Assembly: GCA_015039465.1 (NCBI GenBank)
Contig: MU130031.1
Span: 74,243 to 138,242, forward strand
DNA from: Phlegmacium glaucopus
Lineage: Eukaryota > Basidiomycota > Agaricomycetes > Agaricales > Cortinariaceae
Direction: 5' to 3'
Length of the DNA: 64,000 nucleotides
Positions 9,999-21,374 of this stretch are shown piece after piece. Position 1 is the stretch's first letter, and each line of letters begins with the position of its first letter. Below the pieces are notes generated by a model. That model was given only the letters and a program-made list of their open reading frames with translations, was not told where the DNA came from and made no database searches. The position numbers were made by a program, and so were the translations under genes.

Positions 9999-11632
9999 TT
10001 AAGCAATGTCCTTGTTGTGTCCACCTCGACTGTCCACCTGTGCCTGTCTGTTGTTGTTCGCCCCAGTACCAAGGGGTTCATTGACCTGGTTCTTTGGCTC
10101 CTCCTCCTTGTCCCCATGTGGCACAGCCGAGGAATTCCCATCGATGTCGACCTGCGTTTCCAGCTTCTTTTCCTCTCCCACGTCTCCTTTGAACTCCCTG
10201 TTTCCCCCACTGTCCTCACCTCCTGCCTCCTCTCGTCTAAGCCATTCCTCCTCTAGTGCCTGCTGTGTCTCTTCCAGTTCTGTTCCTCTCCTGGGTATGA
10301 ATAGCCTTAGCCTCCTCGAGCTGAACCTGCCCACTATGGGCAATCCCTCTAAAGTCTCAAGGTAGTAGGAATGGAGGTTTTGCCTTGTGATTCATTGCGG
10401 TGCAGAGAATTTTGGCATGAGTTTCCTATCTGTGCTAACCATGAAATCCAAATCACTCCTATAGACTTGCATGAGGTCGCCTATTCTGAAGGTGACCTTG
10501 CATGGCGGTCAAGCCAAGACCCGCTTGTCAAATGCTGCTTTGCGTTTGGAGGCATGTTCAAGCATGTTAGCATACCCTTCAAACCGCTATTGGTCAATGT
10601 ATGCCATCTGCATTTCTATTTCATCATCAGATGGTGAGGCTGATATGTTTGCAGGTGGTGTTGGCCTCGTGTTGACAACCATGCCAAGGAGGAGTTTGTT
10701 AGGTGAGTATTTCAGATTTGGGAGGATCCTGTTGTTGATGTAGCATATGGCAGCCTCCAGGTGGTCTGGCCAATCAGCTGGCACTTCCATCCTCGCGTGC
10801 TCATCTTCCCCCAAATCCGGCACACACATCCTCTTCAACCGTTCCAGCAAGATTGTGTTTATGCCCTCAAGTAGTCTGTTGACCCACGGTGAATATGCTG
10901 GGCAGATCTCCAGCTTTGTTCCTCTGCTGGCGCACTTGTCCCTCAACTCTCTATTATTGAACTCAGGTCCTCCATCCACCATTAGTGTCTCGGGTGCTGT
11001 GAAGATGTCACATATATCACCAAAGCTCTTCCTCGATGACCATGAGCTCAAATGGGTGCTGCCTTGTTATAGGCTCTAGCAGGGAATGCAGGTGCGTTGC
11101 ACCGAAGCTTTTACATTTTCCGCAGTCCATAATTGCCTTCATGATAGACTGGTCTTGGGGCTTGTGATTTTGTCCAGCAGTTTTGCCTTGATGTTGTCCC
11201 TGTGGAAATGGCGGTGATTACGGTGTTCCTCCCAGGCAAGTGCTGTTGTTTCCTCCTGCGTCACACATTCTAACCGTGCCCTAGCCCTTGATGATCCACC
11301 CCCCACCTCCCATAACCACCTCTCCTCTATCATATACCCTTTTGCTTTGTGCCGCGCCCTCTTCTGCATGCGCAGGCTCTTCCCATGGTCAAGTTCTAGC
11401 AATGAGTTGGTGATGTGTATAAAGAATTTTTTATTTGCAAAACATGTTCATAGAGCTGTGTACGTGGACTCTAGTTGCATTGCTTGGATTTGGAAGACGT
11501 CATTGGCAAATTTGGTGCGTGCCTCCCAGTCCTTGCTTACAGTCCATTAGTGACCGTCTCCTGACTCTACAGGTAGATTGACAAACTTGTGGCTGAGGCT
11601 GTCAGCCACAACATTGAGATGTCCCAACCAGT
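9999..11632 (-). pseudogene. Gypsy-type integrase, 3' end of pol
   Basis: Reading right to left, HWLGHLNVVADSLSHKFVNL continues the RNase H end from the other side of the KDZ insertion. An HHCC zinc-binding region follows (EEHRNHRHFHRDNIKAKLLD, then MDCGKCKSFGATHLHSL, 11110-11230). The core shows APETLMVDGGPEFNNREL (catalytic Asp) and CPAYSPWVNRLLEGINTILL (E of DDE) at 10800-11000. The tail has GPREV-type and GLPIVGRFSSRRLRLFIPRR motifs, then an acidic/Gln tail ending at 9999. Frameshifts and stops break it (for example at 11139 and 10587). It lies in the same orientation as the RT and gag at 17.5-21.4 kb and was one element before the KDZ insertion. Confidence 0.85.
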
Positions 11633-11637
11633 GAGGT

Positions 11638-11765
11638 CTTTACACTCCCTGGGTTAATCCATATGGAATCCATCACCCATTCCATGGATTCCATATGGAA
11701 TCCAACTTCATTCCATATGTATCCATATGGATTCCATAATAAAAATCCATGGATTCTATGGATAG
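11638..11765 (+). repeat. KDZ copy 1 left TIR and subterminal array
   Basis: The TIR is 11638-11673. The following 90 bp repeat CCATATGGAATCC and ATTCCATGGATTCC in both orientations. This is the GAGG end of the element (5 bp GAGGT before CTTTAC). Confidence 0.93.
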
Positions 11766-11784
11766 ATATACAAAAATTAATTTT

Positions 11785-11856
11785 GCAACCTACATGAACT
11801 GAACCCTCAACCTCAGCAGTATCATCCAGTGCTCCAGCCCACTGAGCTATACCGGC
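11785..11856 (-). repeat. tRNA-like segment (SINE-type head)
   Basis: On the minus strand, 72 nt start GCCGGTATAGCTCAGTGGGC (A-box TAGCTCAGTGG) and contain GGTTCAGTTC (B-box) at the usual spacing. The acceptor 3' half does not pair with the 5' half, and the anticodon loop lacks T33. It is therefore a tRNA-derived pseudogene or SINE head rather than a functional tRNA. It sits just inside the left subterminal array of the KDZ element. Confidence 0.5.
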
Positions 11857-12517
11857 TTGTATATGTATGAAAATAAGGTCTACTTAACCCATCACCGGTC
11901 AAGGCTCATGACATCTTTTCCACACTGACCTTTGCCCTTTGCCCACTGTTGTCACCATCACATTGTCACCTTTGCCCTTTGCCCACCATCACCATCACCT
12001 CGTCGCCATCACCACTTTCACCTCCCACCATTGTCACCACCATCCGTCCCTATGCCTCCTTGCACTCGGCCTGATACCGCCACCACCACCACCACTTCAG
12101 CCAACTGTAGTGGCCACGTATGCACCCCACAAACGCAGCCCCTAAAACACTGACAAGCAGGTGAATAAGCGCCAGAAAAAGAAAGAGTCAACCCAATCCC
12201 GATGAGCAGGAGCAGGTACAGGACGACGCAGCAGTGGGGCAGGCCAAAGAGAAAAAGAAAAAGAGAGGTAAAAAGCAATGGTACGCACCTTCACCCCCAT
12301 CCATCTTGATCACCATTGATTAAGGATTGTTCCCCCCAATTGCAGGAAAACAAGTGCTGCCAAGGCTGCCAAGGATGCAGCCCAGTGGTCTCCTGTAAAG
12401 CCTACCCCATAAGTCCCTTTCCCCCCATTTTACATTGTCTGCTGACCCAGGCAGGGCTGAGAAAAGCTCATCAACAGTGCCATCCCCATTTCACCCCCAG
12501 AATGGGTTTGAGACCCC

Positions 12518-15206
12518 ATGGCATCCCATATGCCACTCCAACAAGCCATTCCAACAACCCGCAAGCGGCAAGTCGACAACAACAACAACAACCTCCCCAC
12601 AACTCTGACTAAGTCACGCAGGGAGGTCCACAACAACAGCAGCTGCGATACCACTGCCTCCAGCAATGAAGACAGCAGTGACAACAACCACAGCAACATT
12701 GCCTCCACCCATGAGCCATCCGCTGAGCCTGTCAGTGACGAGGACACCAGTAGGCATAGCAACAACGCCACCACCCTTCAGCCTTCCCCTGAGCTCATCA
12801 ACAACGCCACCACCCTTCACCCTTCCCCTGAGCTTGTCAACAACACCACCACCCTTCAGCCATCCCATGAGCATGTCAGCAGCAATGACTACAGCTGCAA
12901 CACCAATGCCAGCAACCCCGCTCTTGAGCCACCCCCTCAGCATGTCAGTAGCAACAACTATGGCTGCAACGTCAATGCCAGCAACCCTGCTCTTGAGCCA
13001 CCCCCTCAGCACGTCAGCAGCAACGACTATGACTGCAACATCAGCACCAGCAATGTCAATGCCAGCAACCCTGCCCTTGAGCCATCCCCTGTGCATGTTG
13101 GTGGTAACGACTATGATTGCGATGACGACAACAACCACAACAACCGCAACAACAACTGCAATGATGACCACAACAATGACATCAGCAACCACGGAAGTGA
13201 TGCTGCCCCCAGGCCATCCTCTGACCAGCCTGAATTTACCCTTACCCCCAAGGACAACAGTGAAGCATTATCTTTGTTTTTATTTAATTTTATTGACTTG
13301 CTTGCTATAGACATCAATATGGAAATTGATTCAAGTCCACCAGCCCTTGGGGCTTCATGTACTATTGGTGGTGCTTTGTGTGGAAATGCATATGGAAATG
13401 TTTCTAACCATGCTGACTACCCTAGAGTTCACCCTGGTAGTGTTCTCTTTGCAGACAAAGCCCAGGTGGACTACAAAGTCTTTGCTTATCTGGTTTATGA
13501 TGATCCAGTTAAGCTTGATGTGACTGTTGATCCTTTGCTTTGTCCCAAGACTATGTTCTGTGTCTCTACTATCCCCCCTCTTGAGTCTGTGACTGTCTTG
13601 AAGAAGGTTGTGGATTGTCTTGAGGGTGCCATAAGTAAGGAAAATTATTTATTATTATTATTATTATTGCTGATTATATTTAAGCTGCTCATGTTTTTGT
13701 ACTGTCAAATATGTCTGGTCCTTGGCAGTGGAACTTGCTGGGTCACTATGAACATGTCTTAAAAGACAATGAAGATCTTGATTACAATGAAAATAATGAA
13801 TGCCATGTTTTATTTGTAAGTCTTATTGATATTATTGATATTATTAATTTCATAATTTCATATTTTATTTGAAGTGTCTTCCACAAACTCCTTTCTTTTC
13901 TACAGGTTCTTCATATCCTCCTGGATCCTCATATCCCTCCTCAATTCACTTATCTGAATCTCATTCCCATCCTGACACTCCTACCCTATTATCTGGTCCT
14001 AAACAGACTCAGGTAGATGAAGAATTGCTCCATAAACTTAAAACAGCTGGGTTGATGATTGATAATTCTCTCTGCTATGATACAAACCCTACCCTCCAGG
14101 TTATGTATTGGCACTACATTCACATACATGAGATCCATGCCAAGATCTCTGATATGGTTAGTGAAAGATTATGGCCAAGAGAGCTTGGAAAGTCCCCAAA
14201 TCAAACAGATATCATTGGGCTTTTTGTAGCCAAGACTACATGGCATAATTTGTATGCAAAATTGTTTCCAATTGCAGAAGGATGTGAGGATATGAGAGCT
14301 TGGTTGGAGGGTGATATTGTCAAGTCAGATCTTGAGGTTTGGGGGGTTGTCAAATCAAAATACACTCTTGGGGACTTGTCAGAATGGATAAAGGAGCAGA
14401 AAAGCAAGAAGAAGCCTGCTGTGAAAAAAAGTATGAAGGAGAAGGAGAAGGAGAAGGAGAAGGAGAAGGAGAAGGAGAAGGAGAAGGAGAAGGAGAAGGA
14501 GAAGGAGAAGGAGAAGGAGACAGTTCTAAAGGAGGAAAAGAAGAGTCACAAGAAGAAGCCTGTTGCTGGTACTAGTGGGTAGGTAGATTATAACTTCTTT
14601 TTGCTTGGTATTTTACATGTGTTTATGGATTTACTTCTATTTTCAGAGGCTTCTTGCTGCTTCTGGAGGACTTTACACTCCCCCACATTGTCCGGCTGGA
14701 ATTCCGCCGGACTCCAGAAAAGTCCGGTCAGAGTCCGGTCAGAGTCCGGTGGAAGTCCGGTGGAAGTACAAAACATGCCTGTATCCCCTCCTAACCTAAG
14801 AACGTGCTACCGCACAGACAGAAAATATCCCCATCCCTAAATATTAATCCTAAGCCCTAAATCTAAATATAACCCTAAGCCTAACCTCTAAATCTAAATA
14901 TAACCCTAAATTCTATCAAAAGTCTGGCGGACTGTGACCAGACATACAGTCCAGGCATTTTTCTACTTTCACCAGACTCTGACCGGACTCTGACCAGACT
15001 TTTACCGGAATTTTAGTGGAGTCTGCCAGACTTCCACCGGACTCCGGCCAGACAACGTGGGGGACTGTAAAGTACACTGCTTCTGGTACATCATGCAACC
15101 TATACATTTTTGCATCTCTTCACAATTCTGCAAATGCTCAGCCCTCTCATGGTGCTATTGTTTTTGTGTCCTGGTGCAAATGCTGTGAAAAATGAACATG
15201 CATTTC
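12518..15206 (+). CDS. Unknown cargo gene of KDZ copy 1 (Asn/Pro-rich N-terminus, KE-repeat C-terminus)
   Basis: The first exon (from MASHMPLQQAIPTTRKRQVD at 12518) has imperfect tandem repeats of about 25-30 residues such as NASNPALEPPPQHVSSNDYD. A 51-nt intron at 13260-13310 (donor GTGAAG, acceptor TATAG) joins it to NINMEIDSSPPALGASCTIG. Later exons read WNLLGHYEHVLKDNEDLDY (13730-13820) and, from about 13906, a conserved-looking block with MVSERLWPRELGKSPNQTDI and MRAWLEGDIVKSDLEVWGVV. A GAGAAG microsatellite (14430-14520) encodes a KE run. After an intron ending at 14645 the last exon, RLLAAS, is split by the 412-bp element and resumes GTSCNLYIFASLHNSAN to a stop at about 15206. One exon junction near 13635 does not hold phase, so it may be decayed. 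I do not recognise the family. Confidence 0.55.
14666..15077. mobile_element. 412-bp non-autonomous KDZ-type element
   Basis: The left end is GAGGACTTTACACTCCCCCA and the right end reverse-complements to GTGTACTTTACAGTCCCCCA. TGCTTCTG flanks it exactly on both sides (14658-14665 and 15078-15085). Subterminal motifs are AGTCCGGT/GTCCGGTGGA on the left and ACCGGACT/CCAGACT on the right. The core (14830-14915) is rich in degenerate CCCTAA and CTAAATATAACCC units. There is no coding capacity. It interrupts the last exon of the cargo gene. Confidence 0.9.
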
Positions 15207-17317
15207 CAGATATCACATTTAAAGTGTTTAACAAGTTTGTTGAACAAAATTTCAGCTCAAAAATAACACTGTCAACTGATTTAATGCTGTTGTTTACCAT
15301 AACAGAGAATGTAGATCTGTTAAATTTGCATTGATGGCAACAAAATCTCCAACTTGCAGATGAAAAATGGGTGGATTTAAGCTCATGGATCAAGTCTCTT
15401 GCTCATGAAGTCCAAAAGCAGACCACAGAACCTAAATTGAAGACTTTGTTCAAAAACTCAGATAATCACAGGTTACTTCCTAATAATCAAGTTATAACCA
15501 AACTTGGAACCAAGCTAAATGGCCTTGCTGATATATTGGGTCTAAATTCCTTTGGGAGTGATGGAAAGCTGGTTCAGAAACTCCTGCCAATTTCAAAAAA
15601 AAATATTCAGCCAATTTTGATGATCTGCCCAGTATCAAATGTTTGTTCTGATATAAACTGTCGAGAACATGCAATTTTGCAACAATCAGATCCCAATCAA
15701 CTCACCCACACAAGTCTTATTAAAGGTTCTGAAATTGTCACAAATGTGACTGTCTTGAGTAGAATGTGTTCTCATTGAAAAACTCATTATTTTTCTGATC
15801 ATGAGAACTATCCACAAGTTGAAGGTCCTCAGAAAAGGGTATACCTTAACAATGCAAAATATTTGAAGGTAGGACAAAACCTACATGTTGATTGGATCTT
15901 TTCAAATGCTGTTATGAATGGAGTCTACAGTTTTCATGCCTCAACTGCTGCATATGCTGAGTTCTGGACTAATAGCTATGGACAACAACACTTGTTTAAA
16001 ATAAAAAGACACCAAGTGTGGCACACATTTGTCCAAGAATCAGTTTGTACCATTGCTCAAGCCTCTAATACTCTTTTTGAAACAATTGACAATGTATCAA
16101 TTGGAGATCTCACTTATGATGCATTTGCTATTCTAGGTGAGGAAGGAGGAATGAGACTGTCTGATAAGCATGCCTGCTCTGAGTGCACACATGAACATAA
16201 GGTAGTTGCAGATTTCTTACCTGTTGCCAATGATCCTGCAGCAGTTCTTGATGTTGATGAAAATCGGGATGTGCCTCAGTTGGTTGCTGATGCAGAAATG
16301 GCAAACTTTGCAGATGCAGATGATCATATGAATGTTGATGTTGAAGACAAAAAGGCAATAGTGAAGATGATCATAATGGATGGGATTGTTATGGGACCAA
16401 CACACTGTGCATTTGATAATTGCTCAAGAGCCCTCTTAAATGCTTGTGGACAGGGAGATTCATTTTGTCCTGTCCATGCAACTGAATTTCAGAATCGCTG
16501 CCATGTGCGTGATTGTGAGAATAACAGAGTTGATGGAACTCAAGCTTGTCAAGATCACCACAATGACTGGTATCAATATAAGCAGTCCCAAACAAAATCA
16601 AACTTGGCTGGAGTACGTCGAATGCTAAACCAACCAAATGAACATGTTGATTGGGATGAGCAGGGTTCAGGAACTGCCCAACCTCATGATGAGGAAGCCC
16701 CTGAGATAGAAAGCAGAAACTATTTCAGTCCTGGTCGCTTTTATTGTGTTGAAACAATCTGTGCACCTTGTGGTGTTGTGATTGCATGGACCAAGTTTGC
16801 CAAATCTGAGTCACCAACAAAGATTTTGAAGTTTTTGGCAGATACATATCCAAATGAAGCCACAAGACCAGATTATATATGCATTGACAAGGCATGTCTG
16901 GTTCTCAGAACAAGCATTCAAAATGGAAGCTGGGATATGTGGAACAGGACTAGTCACATCATTGTTGATGCCTATCATTATATCAATCATTGCACTACAG
17001 ATTGGATATGCTGAAAATATTGCAATCCTGCTCCTCTTGATGGATCAGCACCTAACTTAGTCATTGAAGCAGAGACAAAGGATGGTGAAAAATATTTAAA
17101 ATGAGCATTTAATACTCAAGCATGTGAACAGTTAAATGGGTGGATTGGAGGATTTGATTCAATTTTGAAAAGGATGACCATTGACAACTTCAATTGGTTT
17201 TTGCATGTGATGTTATTTTATCATACACAAAATGTTCTTCATAAGATAAAAGAAAGGGAGGAAAAAGAGATGAGAGGTGTAGATAACAATGATAGTGATA
17301 GTGAGGATGATGATTGA
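15110..17317 (+). pseudogene. KDZ transposase with CxC5/CxC6 cysteine clusters (copy 1)
   Basis: The frame runs from FPDITFKVFNKFVEQNF through LSSWIKSLAHEVQ. The CxC5-like region is ICPVSNVCSDINCREHA to MCSH. The CxC6-like cluster is FCPVHATEFQNRCHVRDCEN with GTQACQDHHNDW. The catalytic region follows: ETICAPCGVVIAWTKF, RPDYICIDKACLVLRTSIQN, IIVDAYHYINHCTTDWIC, NPAPLDGSAPNLV and NTQACEQLNGWIGGFDSILK, with an acidic end near 17317. At least four in-frame TGA codons (15332, about 15776, about 17012 and about 17101) break it. Three replace the Arg expected from family context, consistent with CGA to TGA decay. The N-terminal start is uncertain and overlaps the cargo exon. As printed it is inactive. 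Confidence 0.85.
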
Positions 17318-17513
17318 GACAATGTATGCAATGTTACTCTGGTAAATAAAAGGTCCAATTGTACAAATCCAATTGTAAATAGATAATTTATTATTGTGCA
17401 AGTTAAGTGAATTTAAGTCATTCCATACTCATTCCATGTGGATTCCATGTCTACATTCCATGGAATGAGTATGGAATCCATGTGCACATTCCATGGAATC
17501 TATCCATAATTGT

Positions 17514-17549
17514 ATGGATTCCATATGGATTAACCCAGGGAGTGTAAAG
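17514..17549 (-). repeat. KDZ copy 1 right TIR
   Basis: The reverse complement is CTTTACACTCCCTGGGTTAA and onward, identical to the left TIR for 36 bp. It is preceded at 17420-17513 by ATTCCATGTGGATTCCATG-type subterminal repeats. On the outside are the five bases TAAAC and then the 8-bp flank. Confidence 0.93.
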
Positions 17550-17562
17550 TAAACCGGCCAGT

Positions 17563-18990
17563 GGCGAACATCAATGATATTATGGGCCAGGACCACATCA
17601 CGCCATCTGTCATGGGTCAAGTTCAATGTTGTGTTGAGCAGGTGGTAGCGAAGGGCTTGGCAGTCTGTTTCAAGTTCTACTGGGTACCCCCATATGACAT
17701 TGCCAAATTTGTCCAAGCTGTGTTTCAAGGCTCCAAACTCAAGTATAAAGGGCTTGTATTTCTCCTCTGTGGCTGATGTGTGTTTCAATGTGAACCCTAT
17801 AGGGTGAGTGGTTGTCTTCTCTGTTCCATTCAGGAGTATGGTGGTGAACTTCTGTGTCAGCATTCCAGCAAAGCTGTATTTACAGCTGTCAGCTGTTACA
17901 ATGAAGGGTGTCCCATTGTACTTTGGCCCTTTAAGTACTGGCTTGCTTGTCAAGGCCACTTTCAACCTCAGGAATGCATGGTCATGCTCTCTCTTCCATA
18001 GCCCAGCTAATGAGAACCCTTTCATGGCCTGGGTGTATGCTGCCTTCCCTTTAAGCTTCGGCAGTTCAAGTTTTCGTGTGAGGTCGGTGAGCAGCTGTGC
18101 TATAGATGCATATCCTTTTATGAGAGGTTGGAAGTAGCCTGTTAGGCCCAGGAAGGATCCTAGGTTCTGTAAGTCTGTTGGGGTTTTCAAATCTGCGATG
18201 GCTGTTAACTTTGTAAGATCCGGCTTAATGCCATCTGGGCCAACCCTTCCTCCTGCAAATATGGCCTCTGTCATGAAGAACCTAGACTTTGCTGCTGAGA
18301 GGGAGAGACCTGTCTGACTGACCCGTTGTAGGAGCCGGTACATGTTGGCAAGCATGGTCTCGAAGTCGTCACCTGCATCATCAACAAACAGTTCAATTAG
18401 TGTCCCTATTAGGTTGCCTAAAGCGGTTGCTGTCATTTCTGCGAATGTTGACAGTGCGCCGGTGAGCCCAAACAGCATACATTTATAGGCAAAGTACCCC
18501 CTCCCTTCTACATAGAAACATATGAATGGTTGATGATCTGGTTCTATTTCGCAGGTGTAGAACCCATTGGCAAAGTCAAAGACTGTCACCCAGCGGTGGC
18601 TGCTTAGGTTTTGCTGTTTCAAATGGATGTCCCCTTGGGGCATTGGTGGTACCTTTGTGACCTGGTTTAACTCTGCAAAGTCCTGGCATACCCGCCATTT
18701 ATTTTGGGTCTGAGGAGAATTCTTGTTGACACCTTCCTCTTCTCTGGGCGGCAGCCCTTCAAACACAAATGGGAAGCCTGCTGCTATGCACTCATCATTG
18801 ACGCAGTTTTTCAACATGTCCAGTGTGAGCCCATCTCCTTCATGCGGCTTCTTAGCTAATGTTGTTGCCCCACAGCATTTGATGTCTTGATGTGCTATAG
18901 GTCTGATGATGTCTGCCGCAATCATCTTGTCTATGACGCCATTAAAGAACTCTTTCTGGGGCAGGCTCTGGCTGGGTTATGTGGATCTGT
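17563..18990 (-). pseudogene. Gypsy-type reverse transcriptase and RNase H
   Basis: Reading leftward: MIAADIIRPIAHQDIKCCGA, then NKWRVCQDFAELNQVTKVPP (RT block A), HRWVTVFDFANGFYTCEIEP, MLFGLTGALSTFAEM and the catalytic LIELFVDDAGDDFETMLANM (FVDD in place of YxDD). The connection domain has LGSFLGLTGYFQPLIKGYAS. RNase H shows FIVTADSCKYSFAGMLTQ and LELETDCQAL-like residues (VELETDCQALRYHL), ending LAHNIIDVRHW where the KDZ element enters. The 1497-nt ORF is intact except for about 30 residues of transposon-derived read-through at its C-terminus. Upstream it is frameshifted from the protease region. Confidence 0.9.
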
Positions 18991-19098
18991 CTTCCTCGTC
19001 AGAAGATTGGGTTCAAATGTCTTCACAATCTCTGGCTGTGCTATTCCTGGGTGTGCAGGGTGGTCTCCCACTACTGGATCTAGAAGCCATATTGCACT

Positions 19099-19950
19099 TC
19101 AATCCCCACTCTGTGTTCCTCTGTTTGACTCTGTGACAGCTGTTTCCTGATGCATATTAACATTAGTCAGGCATGGTTTGTGCTCATGAGGATGAAGGCT
19201 TGCAAGACTTCCCTCCGGGGGGATTGCAAATCCCCCGTGAAGTTTGTGCGTGTTCAGGTGTTCTGCTGTTTCTGCCCTAACAAGCTCCTTTGCCAGTTCA
19301 GATGATGTCGTCTCTGCTGTACTATCTGACATGTTAATGGGTTTGATATCGGGTGAACGGATGGCATGTGAGACTTCCCTCAAGGGGGATATCATTCTAT
19401 CCCCCGTCACATCTACAACTTGTTTGATGTCTACTGTGAGGTAGGCCAGGAGGTTTGCTGCGACACTGTGTGTGTTTGCAAACTGGTTGTCTAACGTCAC
19501 CCAGCTCTTGTTTAGGGGTAAGTGGATTACATCCTCAGAGTAATTGTGTATCACTTTGAATGCCTCTAGTAGTGGTTTCCCAAATAGGACTGCCCATGTG
19601 TTGTTGCTACTGAACACTTCAAAGACACCTTTGTGCTGGACCCCTCGGACTGTTACCCAACCTTTCCACACCCCTTTTGATGTGACCAGACGACCGTCTG
19701 CCATTTGGAGTATTTTGTTGAACATTCCAGTGCTGACAACCTGTTTCTAGATTCCTGGTATGACCTCGTCAATGGCATTGACCAGGGCACCATCATCAAA
19801 CATGCTGCAAAACCTCACTATTTTGCCCTTCATTCCAGCCAGCTCTATTCCATGCACAAAAGGTACACACATCTTGCCTGAGATTTTCTCTCTTGAGCTG
19901 TCAACAACGTACAGGTCAAAGATGTTTCCATTCTCTTCTTTGCTGCACAA
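19099..19950 (-). pseudogene. Gypsy-type aspartic protease region
   Basis: RFCSMFDDGALVNAIDEVIP carries a DDGA active-site variant of the D[ST]GA motif, followed after one stop (near 19747) by LQMADGRLVTSKGVWKGWVT, GVFEVFSSNNTWAVLFGKPL and LEAFKVIHNYSEDVIHLP. Fungal Gypsy polyproteins show this order. The remainder to 19099 is a low-similarity linker to RT. There is one in-frame stop and one frame change. Confidence 0.8.
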
Positions 19951-20133
19951 GCTATTGGTATCTGGGGTAACCGCTAACCGCTACACCTGCCAGTAAAGTA
20001 CCCTCCCCTCTCATTGGGGTATACAATTTGTTGACATGCCCTTCTCCATCCCCAGACAGTGGCTCCTCATGCCTAGGGACTGTTGCATCATCTCACTCTC
20101 TGCTATCTGGGGCCATCAATGGAGCCATCTGCT

Positions 20134-21374
20134 CTACACTGATGGCCCATCCACTTTTTCCTGATTTGCAAGCTGTTGAAGGTGGGCCAGCTCATCAGCA
20201 TTGTACATCTGGATTTTGTCTGACTCCAAGGCAACCATATTGACATTAGTAGCAGCAGCTGCTGCCGCTTCAGCCCTCTTCCATATGGTTTGTGCGATCA
20301 ACCTCCACTTTGCTTCAAAAGTTGGGACCACTGGTTGGGAACACGGTCTCGGGTGGTGTGAATGATATCCACATGTCCAGCATTTGCCAGATGCAACCAG
20401 GGCTGAACCTGGAGTAAGAGGGTAGGGCCAGGTCTCACTGGGTCCTTTCCCGTTCTGACTACGTGGCATGCCAGTTGGCTACCTGGTTGTTGTAGGTCGC
20501 TAACCCTTCCGGATTGTTAGGCTGGATGGGAAGAGCTTTGCTCAGCACATTGGTGAGCCATTTGTGTGCTGGTCTCTCAACAAATGTGCTGAAAGGAGTG
20601 CAGGCTGCTGGTTGGTTGCGCTGAGGCTGATATTGGCTGGCCGGGGGAGTACACTGCTGTGGAGCTATGTTGATGTTTTGGAAGGCCGCCCCAAAGGCTT
20701 TTGACAGAGTGTGTGGTGCCATTGGTGCATAGCAGGTTCAAGTCTCTCTCCTCCTTGACCTTTTCCATCAACTCCTCCAATGTTATGTCTCAAACGGTGT
20801 CCGCAAGTACCTTCCAGGTCATCAGCTTCAAGCCAATGAGTTTGATGATGGGCATGGGTAGTTTTCTATGTGTTGATGCAACCAATAAGTTATTGGTGTC
20901 TGGTATGTCAGCGGCTAGTCTTTTGACTTTGTCTGCCCACACTATGTGTGACAATTCCTCCTCCGCCCCTGTACTCACAACAACCCTCCTCCTCAGATTG
21001 CTCAGCTTCAGTACCGTTCCATCAAGAAGTGCCTGCTTCTCTGCCATTGTCTTCACCGTGATTGGCTTTTCTGGCCAATGGAGCTCAAATGCTGTCCTGA
21101 CTGCTGCAAATGATGCTTTGTCCGTGCTCGAGAGGGTTGAAAACCAGGCATCAGCAGGTGATTTTGTCTTCAACCAGAGCTGTAGGAACCTGACCTTTTC
21201 TGGCTCTGTAAGTCCGGTTTTCATTAATATGATATGTTCAAGCCGGTTCATGAAGTCCTGTGGGTCCTGATCTTCAGGTTTCCCAGTAAATGAAGGGCCA
21301 GTAATGTTGGCCATATCCACATTCTCAGAATGAGGTTTGGGGGTTGTGTTAGAGGATGTATGACCGGGAATCAA
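20134..21374 (-). pseudogene. Gypsy-type gag with zinc knuckle
   Basis: The ORF starting at 21374 (MIPGHTSSNTTPKP) contains a retrotransposon gag core: FTGKPEDQDPQDFMNRLEHI, FLQLWLKTKSPADAWFSTLS and FELHWPEKPITVKTMAEKQA. Frame changes near 20780 and 20470 lead to QRNQPAACTPFSTFVERPAH and then the knuckle CWTCGYHSHHPRPC (CX2CX4HX4C, near 20370). An ATNVNMVALESDKIQMYN tail follows. No single frame covers it. Confidence 0.85.

Larger units (their letters stand above)
11633..17554 (+). mobile_element. KDZ-type DNA transposon (copy 1) nested in Gypsy pol
   Basis: The ends are inverted repeats: CTTTACACTCCCTGGGTTAA onward from 11638 and the exact reverse complement ending at 17549, identical for 36 bp. 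Five further bases (GAGGT left; GTTTA on the other strand at right) complete the ends. Flanks CAACCAGT (11625-11632) and CGGCCAGT (17555-17562) agree at 6 of 8 bases. Subterminal regions are packed with CCATATGGAATCC/CCATGGAAT motifs. The interior holds a tRNA-like segment, an unknown cargo gene and a CxC5/CxC6 KDZ transposase ending near the right end. Without the nested 412-bp element it is about 5.5 kb. It interrupts the Gypsy frame between DVRHW and LGHLNVVADSLS. Confidence 0.92.

Noticed and set aside
11785..11856. Functional tRNA gene
   Set aside because: A- and B-boxes are present, but the acceptor stem does not pair and T33 is absent.
12614..13192. Minus-strand ORF rich in Val/Ala (MVADVIVVVIIAVV)
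   Set aside because: Antisense shadow of the Asn/Thr-rich cargo gene.
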